The notes: a model not told the origin generated them from the sequence alone. A stretch of 64,000 bases of DNA from Salinigranum halophilum (GCF_007004735.1 NZ_SSNL01000003.1:248001-312000); one strand, 5' to 3'. Positions 16,663 through 24,986 are shown, numbered from the stretch's first letter. Program-made: numbers and translations.

Positions 16663-17149
16663 CTGGTCTCGATTCGGCCGGTGGCGGGTGTAAGCGTTGT
16701 GTTCCGCCGATCGGTCGATGTCCGTAGCTCCGCTCGCCCGGAGCGTATCGATGGGGTCAGTCCGTTGTCCCTACCGTACACACTCACAGCGAACGGTCTC
16801 GAATGCCAGGGCGGTGAGGCCACAGCCTCCCCAACCGATTCCTTCGCGGCCTCGCTACACTCGTCCGCTCAGTCATCCCTCGCACGAGTCACTCGTTCAC
16901 GTTCGTTCACTCGTTCCCGCGCGCCGACTGCCACAGTACGGTGCGGTGGCGCGACGGCCGCGGCCTCCGTGCCGCGAGGACACGCGAGGGATGAGGGCCG
17001 AGTGACCGAAGGGAACGAGGTCCGAATCGGCTGGGGAGGGCGTGGCTTACGCCACCCTAGCGGCCGCACGGTTCTCCGCCCTGACGGACACATCCGCGAT
17101 TCAACGTTAGATATGAGAACACGAAGTCCCGTCTCGATGTCCACTCACC
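16663..17149. other. Intergenic region dominated by a long palindrome
   Basis: I see no credible gene in these 487 bases between tgtA and the CPBP protease gene. The central half is one extended imperfect inverted repeat (separate entry). The flanks contain a TTACA element for tgtA near 16690 and an AT-richer stretch near 17105-17115 before the CPBP stop. Confidence 0.7.
16819..17046. repeat. 228-base imperfect palindrome (MITE-like or structured RNA)
   Basis: The outer arms pair GCCAC (16819-16823) with GTGGC (17042-17046), and 16826-16841 (CCTCCCCAACCGATTC) with 17024-17039 (GAATCGGCTGGGGAGG), 15 of 16 positions. Further inward, CCTTCG (16841-16846) pairs with CGAAGG (17007-17012), CACTCG (about 16858) with CGAGTG (about 16999), TCATCCCTCGC (16873-16883) with GCGAGGGATGA (16984-16994), and CGCGCC (about 16919) with GGCGCG (about 16948). 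Pairing continues weakly outside (GGCGGTGAG with TTACGCC). It carries no gene, so it is either a non-autonomous mobile repeat or a folded RNA. Confidence 0.8.
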
Positions 17150-17902
17150 TCACATCGGCTGTGCGCCGCCGAACTGGATGGCGACGTACAGCAGGGTGAA
17201 GAGCGTCGCGTTGTAGATTCCATGCACTAACGCCGGCACGACGAGGTTCTTCGAGAACTCGTAGACGGCACCGAACACCAGGCTCGGGAAGAAGAGGACG
17301 ACGATTGAGACGAGTCGCGCCCCCGCCCCGCCCGAGAGGGCGACGAAGTGGATGGCGGCGAAGATGGCGCTCGCGATGACGATGCCCGGGACGGCGTCGA
17401 ACGTCTCGCGCAGGCGGTTCTGGACCACGCCCCGGAAGAGGAGTTCCTCGCCCGGACCGATGATGAGGATGGAGGCCGGAATGAGGAGCAAGAGGACTTC
17501 GGGGTTCTCCGCGCCGAGTTCGGCGGCCTGGTTCGACCCGGCCTGGACGCCGGCGACACTGACGACGATGGCTCCGGTGATGGCGACACCGATGGCGACG
17601 ACGTAGCCGACGACGACGGCGCCCACTTCGGGGAGTGAGGGGACGCGGACCCCGAGGTAGTCCCTCGTGAGGCCGCGGTACCGCAGATAGCCGAGGGCGA
17701 CCCCACCGAAGGCGACGCCCTGGAGGAGGACGAGCGAGGCGACGATGAACCCCAGCGGCGTGACGCGGACGCCGCTGGCCTGGATTGCGGTGAGCGAGCC
17801 GAGCACCAGCGCGGTTCCGACGACGATGCCGACGACGGCGACGGCGACGGCCACGCCGACGGAGCGCAACGGGGACGACGCCTCACCCGTGGAGACGGAC
17901 AT
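17150..17902 (-). CDS. CPBP family intramembrane metalloprotease
   Basis: A polytopic protein of 250 residues with about eight hydrophobic helices. It carries the three CPBP (Abi/CAAX) motifs in order: EELLFR (residues 152-157), FAAIH (His about 185) and HGIYN (about 229-233). These residues form the glutamate/histidine active site of intramembrane proteases related to the CAAX prenyl protease Rce1. In prokaryotes the family is linked to bacteriocin immunity and protein maturation. The ATG at 17902 gives a short polar N-terminus before the first helix; the longer upstream reading is not supported. Confidence 0.9.
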   Translation of the reverse strand: MSVSTGEASSPLRSVGVAVAVAVVGIVVGTALVLGSLTAIQASGVRVTPLGFIVASLVLLQGVAFGGVALGYLRYRGLTRDYLGVRVPSLPEVGAVVVGYVVAIGVAITGAIVVSVAGVQAGSNQAAELGAENPEVLLLLIPASILIIGPGEELLFRGVVQNRLRETFDAVPGIVIASAIFAAIHFVALSGGAGARLVSIVVLFFPSLVFGAVYEFSKNLVVPALVHGIYNATLFTLLYVAIQFGGAQPM

Positions 17903-17995
17903 ACACCCCCTCTGGTCTCCGTGGACAAAACACGACTGGTCGCGGGACGGGGTCTGGTTCGCCGTCACGGGCTCGGCGGCGCGGCGGCCTGTCCT

Positions 17996-18589
17996 TCACT
18001 CGTGATGGTGGGCGTACGCGAACAGTCCGAGCAGCGTCCGGCCGTCCCTGAGCTCGCCGCTGAGCGCCCGGGCGAAGAGGTCGTCGTACGGCGTCGTCGA
18101 GACGCGGATGCTCTCGTTGAAGTCGAGGTCCTGTTCGCCCGTCGGCGTGCACCCGCGGGCGACGAAGTAGTGGTGGACGGCGTTGGCGACGCCGTTTATC
18201 GGCTCCGAACTGAGGAGCGGTTCGACGCTGTCGGCCTCGTACCCCGTCTCCTCGGCGAGTTCGCGCCGGGCGGCCTCGGTGAGGTCGTCGTCGTCCGGTT
18301 CCGTGGTTCCCGCCGGGAGCCCGTGGCTCACCCGCCCGACCGCCTGTCGCCACTCCTCGATGACGACCAGTTCCTCACGCCCCTCGTCCCTGGCGACGAA
18401 CGGGAGCACGACCACCGCGGGCGGTTCGTCGACGTAGTGATAGTCCGTCTCGGTGCCGTCGGGGAGTCGGACGTCGTCGCGACGGACGTCGAAGCCCGGG
18501 CAGGAGTAGTCGATGGCGGAGCCGAGCAGTTCCCACGCGAGGTCGTCGTCGGCCGTCTCTGTGCTGTCGCTTCGTCCCTCACGGTCCAT
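17996..18589 (-). CDS. Nudix hydrolase
   Basis: A protein of 197 residues with a Nudix box around residues 94-117 (GTTEPDDDDLTEAARRELAEET, then GY). The core REL-AEE-x-G is intact (R109 to G116); the upstream acidic position of the box falls in a run of aspartates rather than a clear glutamate. The pattern of PAVVVLPF…VVIEEWRQAVGRVSHGLPAG resembles ADP-ribose or nucleoside-diphosphate-sugar pyrophosphatases. The ATG at 18589 starts the family-like sequence. It lies 93 bases from the CPBP gene in the same direction. Confidence 0.87.
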   Translation of the reverse strand: MDREGRSDSTETADDDLAWELLGSAIDYSCPGFDVRRDDVRLPDGTETDYHYVDEPPAVVVLPFVARDEGREELVVIEEWRQAVGRVSHGLPAGTTEPDDDDLTEAARRELAEETGYEADSVEPLLSSEPINGVANAVHHYFVARGCTPTGEQDLDFNESIRVSTTPYDDLFARALSGELRDGRTLLGLFAYAHHHE

Positions 18590-18657
18590 ACTCGATGGGG
18601 GGACGGTGTCGGCAAAGGCGTGTCCATCCGCGGGGCGGAGACGACACCCCGACGTCT

Positions 18658-19986
18658 TCAGCCGCGGCTCCGACCGACCCACGTCTTCAGGTGGAGGCCG
18701 CCGCCGGCGAGCCCCGAGAGGACGGCGAGCAGTGTCGTCGCGACGTGGAGTTCGGAGACCCAGAACGGGATGGGGACGCTCGTCCGGATAATCTGGAGCA
18801 GGGCGGTGAGGACCGGCACTTCTCCCGCGGTGGTCGTGTCGCCGGGAGTCCCGTACAGCGTCGCCCCCACCGTCTCACCCTCCGGGAGGCGCTCTGCCTC
18901 GTAGGGGATGAGCGGCGTCCGGTAGCTCCACACCGTCTCGCCCGACTCGTTCACCTCGACGATGCGCTGGTTCGCCGAGTCGGTGATAAGCGTATTCCCG
19001 TTCGAGAGGCGGTCGGCGTCGCGCGGCCAGGAGAAGGCCACGCCCTCGGCCTGTCGGAGCACCCACGCCTCCTCCCACTCGCCGTCCTCGGTGCGGTGGA
19101 GTTCGACGACCCGGTTGTTCTCCGAGTCGGCGACCAAGACCGCGCCGTCGCCGAGCCACTGCGGGTTGTGCTGGTGGTCCAGGAGGTCGGGGTCGCCACA
19201 GCGGACGTCGCCGTCGCCGTCGGCGTCTTCGAGCTGGTCGAACTGGGTGCAGTCACTGTCGTCGTCGTCGTCGGTGTCCTCGTTGACGACCTCGACGACG
19301 CCCGACCCGCGCTCGACGATGACGAGCTGGTTGGCGTTGCGGACCGAGACGAGGAAGCGGTCATCTCCCAGATAGTCGACGTCGTTGATGTGGAGCCAGT
19401 CGCGCCGGGTGGGGTCGTCGGGCGCGTCGTAGAACTCGCTCGCCCGCCACTCCCAGGTCTCCTCGCCGGCCTCGTTCACGGTGAAGATACGCTCGTGTTC
19501 CATGTCGCTCAGGACGAGTTCGCCCGAGGGGAGCGGCTCCACGTCGTGCACCTCGCTGTTCTTCCGCGTCCGAACCGGGAAGGAGTACTCCGATTCGACG
19601 GTCGGGGTCTCGCCCGACGGGTCGATGACACGGTAGCCGGTGTGGGTACACGGCGACTCGTAGGGGCCACAGTCGGTGTAGCCCGAGTGCATGAACCCCG
19701 CGAGGACGCGCTCTTCGGAGACGTGCGTCACGTCGAAGTACGAGTCGGCCGACGCTTCCGTCCAGACGACGTCCGACCCGGCGAGCAAGTAGACGCTTCC
19801 GTCCTCGTGGAGGCCGGGACCGCCACCCTGTGAGCCGACGAGCGTCCGCGGGGGGCCGTCGCTCCCGTCGACGGTGTCGGTGGCACCGATGGTCGGCGCT
19901 GTCACGGCACTTCCCACGAGGGGGACCACGAGGACGACGCAGGCCGCGACCAGGAGGAGGTTCGCTGTTCGAGTCGAGCGGGTCAT
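18658..19986 (-). CDS. Arylsulfotransferase (ASST)-like beta-propeller membrane protein
   Basis: A protein of 442 residues with an N-terminal hydrophobic signal or anchor (about 8-30), a propeller of repeated blades (SEVHDVEPLPSGELVLSDMEHERIFTVNEAGEETWEW, and DADRLSNGNTLITDSANQRIVEVN.SGETVWSY), and a C-terminal membrane helix (about 408-432). The NGNTLITD and ETVWSY motifs are typical of arylsulfotransferase/ASST-like proteins. The propeller probably faces outside. A calcium-loop-like insert (DADGDGDVRCGD, about 255-266) follows an acidic run. I see no clear catalytic His set, so activity as a sulfotransferase is uncertain. Confidence 0.75.
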   Translation of the reverse strand: MTRSTRTANLLLVAACVVLVVPLVGSAVTAPTIGATDTVDGSDGPPRTLVGSQGGGPGLHEDGSVYLLAGSDVVWTEASADSYFDVTHVSEERVLAGFMHSGYTDCGPYESPCTHTGYRVIDPSGETPTVESEYSFPVRTRKNSEVHDVEPLPSGELVLSDMEHERIFTVNEAGEETWEWRASEFYDAPDDPTRRDWLHINDVDYLGDDRFLVSVRNANQLVIVERGSGVVEVVNEDTDDDDDSDCTQFDQLEDADGDGDVRCGDPDLLDHQHNPQWLGDGAVLVADSENNRVVELHRTEDGEWEEAWVLRQAEGVAFSWPRDADRLSNGNTLITDSANQRIVEVNESGETVWSYRTPLIPYEAERLPEGETVGATLYGTPGDTTTAGEVPVLTALLQIIRTSVPIPFWVSELHVATTLLAVLSGLAGGGLHLKTWVGRSRG

Positions 19987-20168
19987 CTCGTATCACGCCC
20001 TCTGCGTATCGAACTGTAAGCCTTCCCATCCCGCACCGGCCGCACGCTGCTCGACGAAACACCAGTACTGATTCTTTTCACCCAGATACTGTCGCCGTGT
20101 TCCCCATCGATTACGAGCTGTGATAGCTAGGGGCGAACAGTATTGTGGGAGGAGTCTGTACCGGGGGC

Positions 20169-21083
20169 ATGGACGCGAACCAGGCCGACGAGAACCTCCT
20201 CCTCGGGTTGTACCGACGGTACGTCGGGCCGCCGGAGGCCGAACGCACCGTGTACGGGGGATTCGGGCTGTTCTTCGGTGGCATCGCCCTGGCACTCATC
20301 GGCATCGTCGTCTTCCTCGCGAGCGCGACGGTGTCGCCCGACGACCTCTTCCGGTACACGCTGCGCGAACTCGCCGGGGTCGCCGGTGCCGTCGGCTTGC
20401 CGGCGCTCCTGCTCGGCGTGACGGTGCTCCTCCCGGTCGACCGCAAGGCGCTCTACGCCGCGGCGGCCGGCACCGCCGTGTGTCTCGTCGGCGTCGGCCT
20501 CTTCTCCGTGTCGTACCCGTACGCCTGGAACGTCGTCGGCTCCGACCGGAGCGGGCAGGTCGTGGCCGTCTACGCGCTGGGCATCGTCGTCGTCATCGGC
20601 GCGACGGGGGCCGCGCTGGTCGGCCACCACATCCACCGCGCCTCGACGACGGAGCGGGTCGTCGAACGGGGGGTCGGCGAGTCGGCGGTGGGCGGTGGAA
20701 CGAGCGCAGATGAGGCCGTCACGGACGAACAGGTCCGCCGGGACATCGACGAGGCGATGGCCGACTCCGAACTCTCGTGGGGTGGCGTCGACACGATGAA
20801 GACCACGCGACTGACGCTGAACACCGACGCCTTCGACGACATCGACCACTCGAACGTCGCCGACGTCGAGGCGAAGACCGTCCGGAGTTCGGGCCGTAAC
20901 GTCGACGACGCGGTCAACGCGATGCGGGGCCTCCGCGGTGGCGACACCAAGGAGGCCCGCAGCACCCAGACGACGGACGACCAGACCGCCGCGCTTCGAG
21001 CGCTCCGCGAGCAGCGCGCGGCCGAGGACCTCTCGACGGACGACGACGGTGTCGTCGACCGCCTGCGGAACATGTTCTCCTGA
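20169..21083 (+). CDS. Membrane protein upstream of the actin homologue, haloarchaeal DUF
   Basis: A protein of 304 residues. The N-terminal half has four hydrophobic helices (about 35-60, 75-95, 100-120 and 135-160). The C-terminal half is acidic, soluble and probably cytoplasmic (ADEAVTDEQVRRDIDEAMADSELSWGGVDTMKTTRL…VVDRLRNMFS), ending in an amphipathic patch RLRNMFS. I chose the ATG at 20169, where an acidic cytoplasmic N-terminus begins. It stands 192 bases before the actin homologue on the same strand. It could anchor that filament to the membrane, which is inference from neighbourhood only. It resembles haloarchaeal uncharacterised families (I believe DUF7139). Confidence 0.75.
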   Translation: MDANQADENLLLGLYRRYVGPPEAERTVYGGFGLFFGGIALALIGIVVFLASATVSPDDLFRYTLRELAGVAGAVGLPALLLGVTVLLPVDRKALYAAAAGTAVCLVGVGLFSVSYPYAWNVVGSDRSGQVVAVYALGIVVVIGATGAALVGHHIHRASTTERVVERGVGESAVGGGTSADEAVTDEQVRRDIDEAMADSELSWGGVDTMKTTRLTLNTDAFDDIDHSNVADVEAKTVRSSGRNVDDAVNAMRGLRGGDTKEARSTQTTDDQTAALRALREQRAAEDLSTDDDGVVDRLRNMFS

Positions 21084-21245
21084 CGGTACCCGACGTGACC
21101 GTCCGACTGCTCGGTGTCACGAGACTCGCGTCTGATTCTCGCTCGCGAGACGGGAGGCGTACGGCCGATTTCGACGGACGGTTTACAAATTAGCCATCCG
21201 TGGTGCACACAAGAAGCTTCTCATCCTTGATACTGGGAGAGTACC

Positions 21246-21252
21246 ATTTATC
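21246..21252 (+). promoter_or_regulatory. TATA element of the actin-homologue gene
   Basis: ATTTATC is centred about 27 bases before the ATG at 21276, so the actin homologue can be transcribed as a leaderless mRNA separately from the membrane protein gene upstream. A second AT-rich run (TTTACAAATTAG) lies at 21181-21192. Confidence 0.55.
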
Positions 21253-21275
21253 ACGATTCCTCGAAGTGTGAGTGC

Positions 21276-22283
21276 ATGGCAAAGGGCCTCGACGTCGGCA
21301 CGATGAACATCATCTCTGGACAGCAGGACGAGGCAGAGACGGTGTTCGTCCAGCAGCGCAACTCCTTCGTGGAGATCGAGTACAGCGATATGGCGGAACA
21401 GATGCTCTCTCGGAGCGACGTCCTCCACATCCGAAAGGGCGACCAGGTGTACGTCGTCGGCGACGACGCGTTGAACTTCGCCAACATCTTCAACCGCGAG
21501 ACGCGGCGGCCGATGAGCCAGGGTATCCTCTCGTCCGACGAGTCCTCGGCGATTCCGATGATCAAGCTCATCACCGAACAGGTCGTCGGCCAGCCGAGCC
21601 ACCCCGGCGAGCGGCTGTTCTTCTCCTCGCCCGCAGACCCCATCGACTCGGACCTCAACACGCTCTACCACGAGAAGACGCTCGAATCGATGCTCGGCGA
21701 CATCGGCTACAACCCCGAACCCATCAACGAGGGGATGGCGGTCATCTACTCCGAACTCGCCGATCACAACTTCACGGGCCTCGGCGTCTCCTTCGGTGCG
21801 GGGATGACGAACGTCTGTCTCTCGTACTACGCGGTCCCCGTGATGAAGTTCTCCATCGCGCGCGGCGGTGACTGGATCGACGAACAGACCGCCAATGCGA
21901 CCGGCACGCCCGTCGACAAGGTCACCTCCATCAAGGAGGACGGCTTCGAACTCGACTTCACGACCGACGTCGGCGGCGTCGAGGGGGCGCTCGCCATCTA
22001 CTACGAGAACCTCCTCGACTACGTCATCAAGAACATCTCACAGGAGGTCGACGACGAGGACGTCGAGGAGGGGCTCGACGTGCCCGTGGTCGTCACCGGC
22101 GGCACCTCGTCGCCCCGCGGCTTCGAGAAACTCTTCGCGGACCACCTCGGCGACGCGCCGATTCCGTTCTCCATCAGCGACGTCCGCTCGCCGGACGAAC
22201 CGCTCTACAGCGTCGCCCGTGGGGCGCTCGTCGCCGCCCGGTCCGAGGAAGAGCAGACCGCGGCCGTCCCCAGCGAAGACTGA
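21276..22283 (+). CDS. Haloarchaeal actin homologue, volactin/salactin type
   Basis: A protein of 335 residues. It begins [15 protein letters not shown] (phosphate-1-like DVGT loop), has the connecting region [31 protein letters not shown] (phosphate-2 loop and the MreB/ParM-like ARGG.WID motif), and [17 protein letters not shown] (adenosine loop, GG(T)). This matches the haloarchaeal actin family characterised as salactin in Halobacterium and volactin in Haloferax, cytoskeletal filaments connected to cell shape. Neighbours in those genomes, as I recall, include the archaeosine genes also found here. It probably polymerises with ATP in the cytoplasm. It follows a membrane protein gene that may be a partner. 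Confidence 0.9.
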   Translation: MAKGLDVGTMNIISGQQDEAETVFVQQRNSFVEIEYSDMAEQMLSRSDVLHIRKGDQVYVVGDDALNFANIFNRETRRPMSQGILSSDESSAIPMIKLITEQVVGQPSHPGERLFFSSPADPIDSDLNTLYHEKTLESMLGDIGYNPEPINEGMAVIYSELADHNFTGLGVSFGAGMTNVCLSYYAVPVMKFSIARGGDWIDEQTANATGTPVDKVTSIKEDGFELDFTTDVGGVEGALAIYYENLLDYVIKNISQEVDDEDVEEGLDVPVVVTGGTSSPRGFEKLFADHLGDAPIPFSISDVRSPDEPLYSVARGALVAARSEEEQTAAVPSED

Positions 22284-22334
22284 ACCGGCAACTCGTTCTC
22301 AATTCTCTCACGGCCACAGCCAGCGTGCGCCGAC

Positions 22335-22733
22335 TCACTCCGACTCGGTCCGGCGCACCACCGGCGTCCCGTCGAACGCCACCACCGTCGGCGTCGTTCC
22401 GCGTGCAGAGGGGTCGGCCCGGTCGTCGCCGGTTCCGGTCGCCGCTGTCGGCGTCGCGTCGCCGTAGAAGCGTTCGAGCGCCTCGGTCCACGTTTCGGCG
22501 CGTTGACGCGGCGAGGGGTCGTCCCAGTCGGCCGCCCGGACGGGACTCGTCGAACCTCCCGCGTATCCCTGCCCGTAGAAGCGTTCGAGCGCCTCGGTCC
22601 ACGTCTCCATTCGCGCCCGCGCGGCGCGGTGTTCGGCCTCGATGCCGACGTGCCCGCACTGCTCGCAGACGGACGCCTCCCGGTCGGCGAGGCGGTACGT
22701 CGTGAGCGGAGTCCCGCACTCGGGGCAGTCCAT
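22335..22733 (-). CDS. Zinc-finger protein with a duplicated WTEALERFYG motif
   Basis: A protein of 132 residues. The N-terminal zinc ribbon has CPEC (3-6) and CEQC (23-26). After it the peptide ETWTEALERFYG occurs twice, near residues 42-54 and 78-91, and the underlying DNA is nearly identical for about 30 bases. The C-terminal part is a low-complexity linker (DDRADPSARG) ending in VVAFDGTPVVRRTESE. The ATG at 22733 is preceded at about 27 bases by CTATATG. No catalytic domain is visible. The repeat may be two copies of a protein-binding helix. Confidence 0.8.
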   Translation of the reverse strand: MDCPECGTPLTTYRLADREASVCEQCGHVGIEAEHRAARARMETWTEALERFYGQGYAGGSTSPVRAADWDDPSPRQRAETWTEALERFYGDATPTAATGTGDDRADPSARGTTPTVVAFDGTPVVRRTESE

Positions 22734-22756
22734 ACGCTCCGTTCGCTCGGCGGACA

Positions 22757-22763
22757 CATATAG
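22757..22763 (-). promoter_or_regulatory. TATA element of the WTEALERFYG zinc-finger gene
   Basis: Read on the complement, CTATATG is centred about 27 bases before the ATG at 22733, giving a leaderless start for that gene. Confidence 0.55.
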
Positions 22764-22850
22764 ACTGTCTCGCCCGGGGCGACGGTGAGACCCACGCCCG
22801 TCGCCACTCACGTGGCAAACGACTATGGTGTGTGTCCACTTACCGCGGAT

Positions 22851-23717
22851 ATGTCGATTTCGAGACACCGTTCCGGACCGGGTGCGGCCCTGCAGGCGCT
22901 CGTCTCACAGGTCCACCCGGTGTTCATGCTCCCGCCGCTGGCCGCGAGTGCGTTCGGCGCGGTGCTCGCGCGGGAGGCCGTCGGTTCGCTCGCGTTCGTC
23001 CACCTGTTCGTCGTCTTCTGCGGGCTATACACGGCGCACGTGAAAGACGGCTACGTCGACTTCCACGTCCGAGGGGAGGACGACGACCACCCGCTCACCG
23101 CAGGCGGGTGTCGGGTCGCGCTCGCCCTCGCGACGTTCGGGTTCGCCGTCGGCACCACCCTCCTCGGCCTCGCCGTCGACGTCGTCGCCGTCGCGCTCTG
23201 TCTCCCCGGTTGGCTCGTCGGCTACCTCCACGCCCCGCAACTCGACACGAACCCCGTGACAGCGACCCTCGGCTACCCCGTCGGTATCGGCTTCGCGCTC
23301 CTCGGGGGCCACTACGTCCAGTCCCGGACGCTCTCTCTCACCGTGGTGGCGTTCGCCGTCGTCTTCGTCGTCATCCTCGCCGGCATCAAGGTGATCGACG
23401 ACGCGACGGATTACGCGTACGACAGGCGCATCGACAAACGGACTGTCGCCGTCGTCCTCGGCCGCCGGCGGGCACGACGGGCCGCCTACGGCCTGATGGT
23501 CGCCGGCCTCGGCGGCGTCGTCGCGTTCGCTCTCGCCGGTGTCTTCCCGCCGTCGTCCGTCGGTGCCGTGGTCGCGTTCGGCGCTGTCGCGTGGGTCGCC
23601 CGACGGGCTGGCTCGGACGACCGCCTCGCGACGATGCTCCTCATCAGAGCGTCGTACCTCTTCCTCGCGGTACTCGTCGTCGCCGTCTGGTTCCGGCCGC
23701 TCGTGGGGGACGCATGA
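22851..23717 (+). CDS. UbiA family prenyltransferase
   Basis: An integral membrane protein of 288 residues with about eight helices. Two Asp-rich motifs are recognisable: the first is unusual, HVKDGYVDFHVRGEDDDHPLTAGG (K-D-x-x-x-D and DDD in place of NDxxD), and the second is IKVIDDATDYAYDRRIDKRT (D-D-x-x-D-x-x-x-D). UbiA enzymes transfer isoprenoid chains to acceptors in the membrane. It overlaps by ATGA with a half-size lycopene cyclase gene, which recalls CrtEb with CrtYe/CrtYf for C50 carotenoids in corynebacteria. It does not look like haloarchaeal LyeJ. Its acceptor is unknown. Confidence 0.85.
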   Translation: MSISRHRSGPGAALQALVSQVHPVFMLPPLAASAFGAVLAREAVGSLAFVHLFVVFCGLYTAHVKDGYVDFHVRGEDDDHPLTAGGCRVALALATFGFAVGTTLLGLAVDVVAVALCLPGWLVGYLHAPQLDTNPVTATLGYPVGIGFALLGGHYVQSRTLSLTVVAFAVVFVVILAGIKVIDDATDYAYDRRIDKRTVAVVLGRRRARRAAYGLMVAGLGGVVAFALAGVFPPSSVGAVVAFGAVAWVARRAGSDDRLATMLLIRASYLFLAVLVVAVWFRPLVGDA

Positions 23718-24031
23718 CCCCGGACATCGGTGTCCTCGGCCCTTACACCTACCTGGCGACGGAGGTCCTCTGGGGGGCCGTCGCGCTGTGCTTGCTGTGG
23801 TACGCCGACGCGTTCCGCGCGGCCGCCCGGACGACGCTCGTCCTCTACCCCTTCGCGTACCTCTGGGACTGGTACACGCTCGAGGTGGGGGTGTTCGCGA
23901 TTCCGCTTCGGACGGGCGTCGAGTTCCTGGGCATCCCGGTCGAAGAGCACCTGTTCATGCTCGTCGTCCCGGCGATGGTCGTCGGCACGCACGAGTCGCT
24001 CCGTCGATACACGGGGGAGGACGACGGGTAG
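23714..24031 (+). CDS. Half-size lycopene cyclase domain protein
   Basis: A membrane protein of 105 residues with three hydrophobic helices and the motif EFLGIPVEEHLFMLVVPAMV. The P-(V/L)-E-E-x-L-F core is the signature of CrtYc/CrtYd-type (CarR) lycopene cyclase domains. Fused archaeal CrtY carries two such domains and bacterial enzymes work as heterodimers, so one half alone should need a partner, either a homodimer or another subunit elsewhere in the genome. Its ATG overlaps the stop of the UbiA gene, so translation is coupled. A role in cyclising C50 carotenoid ends is an inference. Confidence 0.85.
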   Translation: MTPDIGVLGPYTYLATEVLWGAVALCLLWYADAFRAAARTTLVLYPFAYLWDWYTLEVGVFAIPLRTGVEFLGIPVEEHLFMLVVPAMVVGTHESLRRYTGEDDG

Positions 24032-24063
24032 AGACTTTTGTGTCTGGTGGGCGTACTGTCACC

Positions 24064-24432
24064 ATGGTGCCCCTCGACCACGGGACGTTCCGGACCTGGC
24101 TCGACGAGTACACGACCGCGTGGGAGACTGGCGACGCCGACGCGGCCGCGGCGTTGTTCGCCTCGGACGCGACCTACCACGAGACGCCCTTCACCGACCC
24201 GCTCGACGGGCGGGACGCCATCCGGACGTACTGGGCGCAGACGACCGCCACGCAGGAGGCCACGGACGTCGACACCACCATCGAAGCCATCAACCGGGCG
24301 ACGGGGCTCGCGCAGTTCGAGACGACGTTCGTCCGCGACGGCTCGCTCGTCACGGTCGACGGGGTCCTCTCCGCACGGTTCGTCGCGGGCGACTGCGTCG
24401 AGTTCCGCGAGTGGTGGCACCGGAAGGGCTGA
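24064..24432 (+). CDS. SnoaL-like / nuclear transport factor 2-fold protein
   Basis: A protein of 122 residues with the NTF2-like pattern: a helix at the N-terminus (FRTWLDEYTTAWETGDADAAAALFASDATYHETPF), a pair of strands ending ETTFVRDGSLVTVDGVLSARFVAGDCVEFREWW, and the usual length for a cone-shaped alpha+beta barrel. Such proteins act as steroid-isomerase-like enzymes or as scaffolds. The ATG at 24064 lies 32 bases after the half-cyclase gene in the same direction. Residues DYH/HET (about 38-44) line the expected pocket, but the substrate is unknown. Confidence 0.82.
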   Translation: MVPLDHGTFRTWLDEYTTAWETGDADAAAALFASDATYHETPFTDPLDGRDAIRTYWAQTTATQEATDVDTTIEAINRATGLAQFETTFVRDGSLVTVDGVLSARFVAGDCVEFREWWHRKG

Positions 24433-24563
24433 TTCGCCTCCCCGGGCCCCCGACGTCCCGACGGCGGCGACGAACCGGCCGGGTGACCGCGAGCGAGCCG
24501 AACCCGAGCGAGTGAACGACTCACCGTCCGGCCGCTTTTCCCCGCACACTCCGTCCTCACACC

Positions 24564-24986
24564 ATGGACCGCACGACCATCCTCCGACCTCTCGCTCGTG
24601 CCGAACGCGTCGCCGACCCACTCGCTCGGGTGGGGCTCGGCGTCGTCATCCTCCTCGCGGGCGTCCACAAACTGTTCGCGCCCGAGGCCTGGGCCGTCTA
24701 CCTCGTCCCGCCGTTCGACCGGTTCGTCGTCCTCTCGCCCGTGCAGTTCATGCTCCTGAACGGCGTGCTCGAACCCCCGTTCGCGCTCGCGCTCGTCTTC
24801 GACCGGTACACGGTGTTCGCGGCCGCGTTCGTGACCGTCTCGCTCTCGGTCACCGTCTGTTATCTCGCGGTCGCCGCCGTCCTCACCGAGGGCGCGTTCG
24901 TCGACGTGCTCATCCGCGACGTCGGCCTCGCCGCGCTCGCCGCGAGCGTCACAGTCCGGGCGGCGAAGCGTCGTGCCGCGGCGTGA
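24564..24986 (+). CDS. DoxX-like small membrane protein
   Basis: A protein of 140 residues with four hydrophobic helices. The motif RVGLGVVILLAGVHKLFAPEAW (a helix followed by G-x-x-K-L) is typical of DoxX/DoxD-like proteins, which are connected to quinone or redox partners in membranes. It starts with ATG 131 bases after the NTF2-like gene and 33 bases before the rhodanese gene. The link to redox chemistry is by family only. Confidence 0.75.
   Translation: MDRTTILRPLARAERVADPLARVGLGVVILLAGVHKLFAPEAWAVYLVPPFDRFVVLSPVQFMLLNGVLEPPFALALVFDRYTVFAAAFVTVSLSVTVCYLAVAAVLTEGAFVDVLIRDVGLAALAASVTVRAAKRRAAA

Noticed and set aside
22851-23717. Calling the UbiA protein LyeJ (lycopene elongase of bacterioruberin synthesis)
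   Set aside because: The first Asp motif and the neighbour (a half lycopene cyclase) differ from the LyeJ-CruF-CrtD context as I know it.
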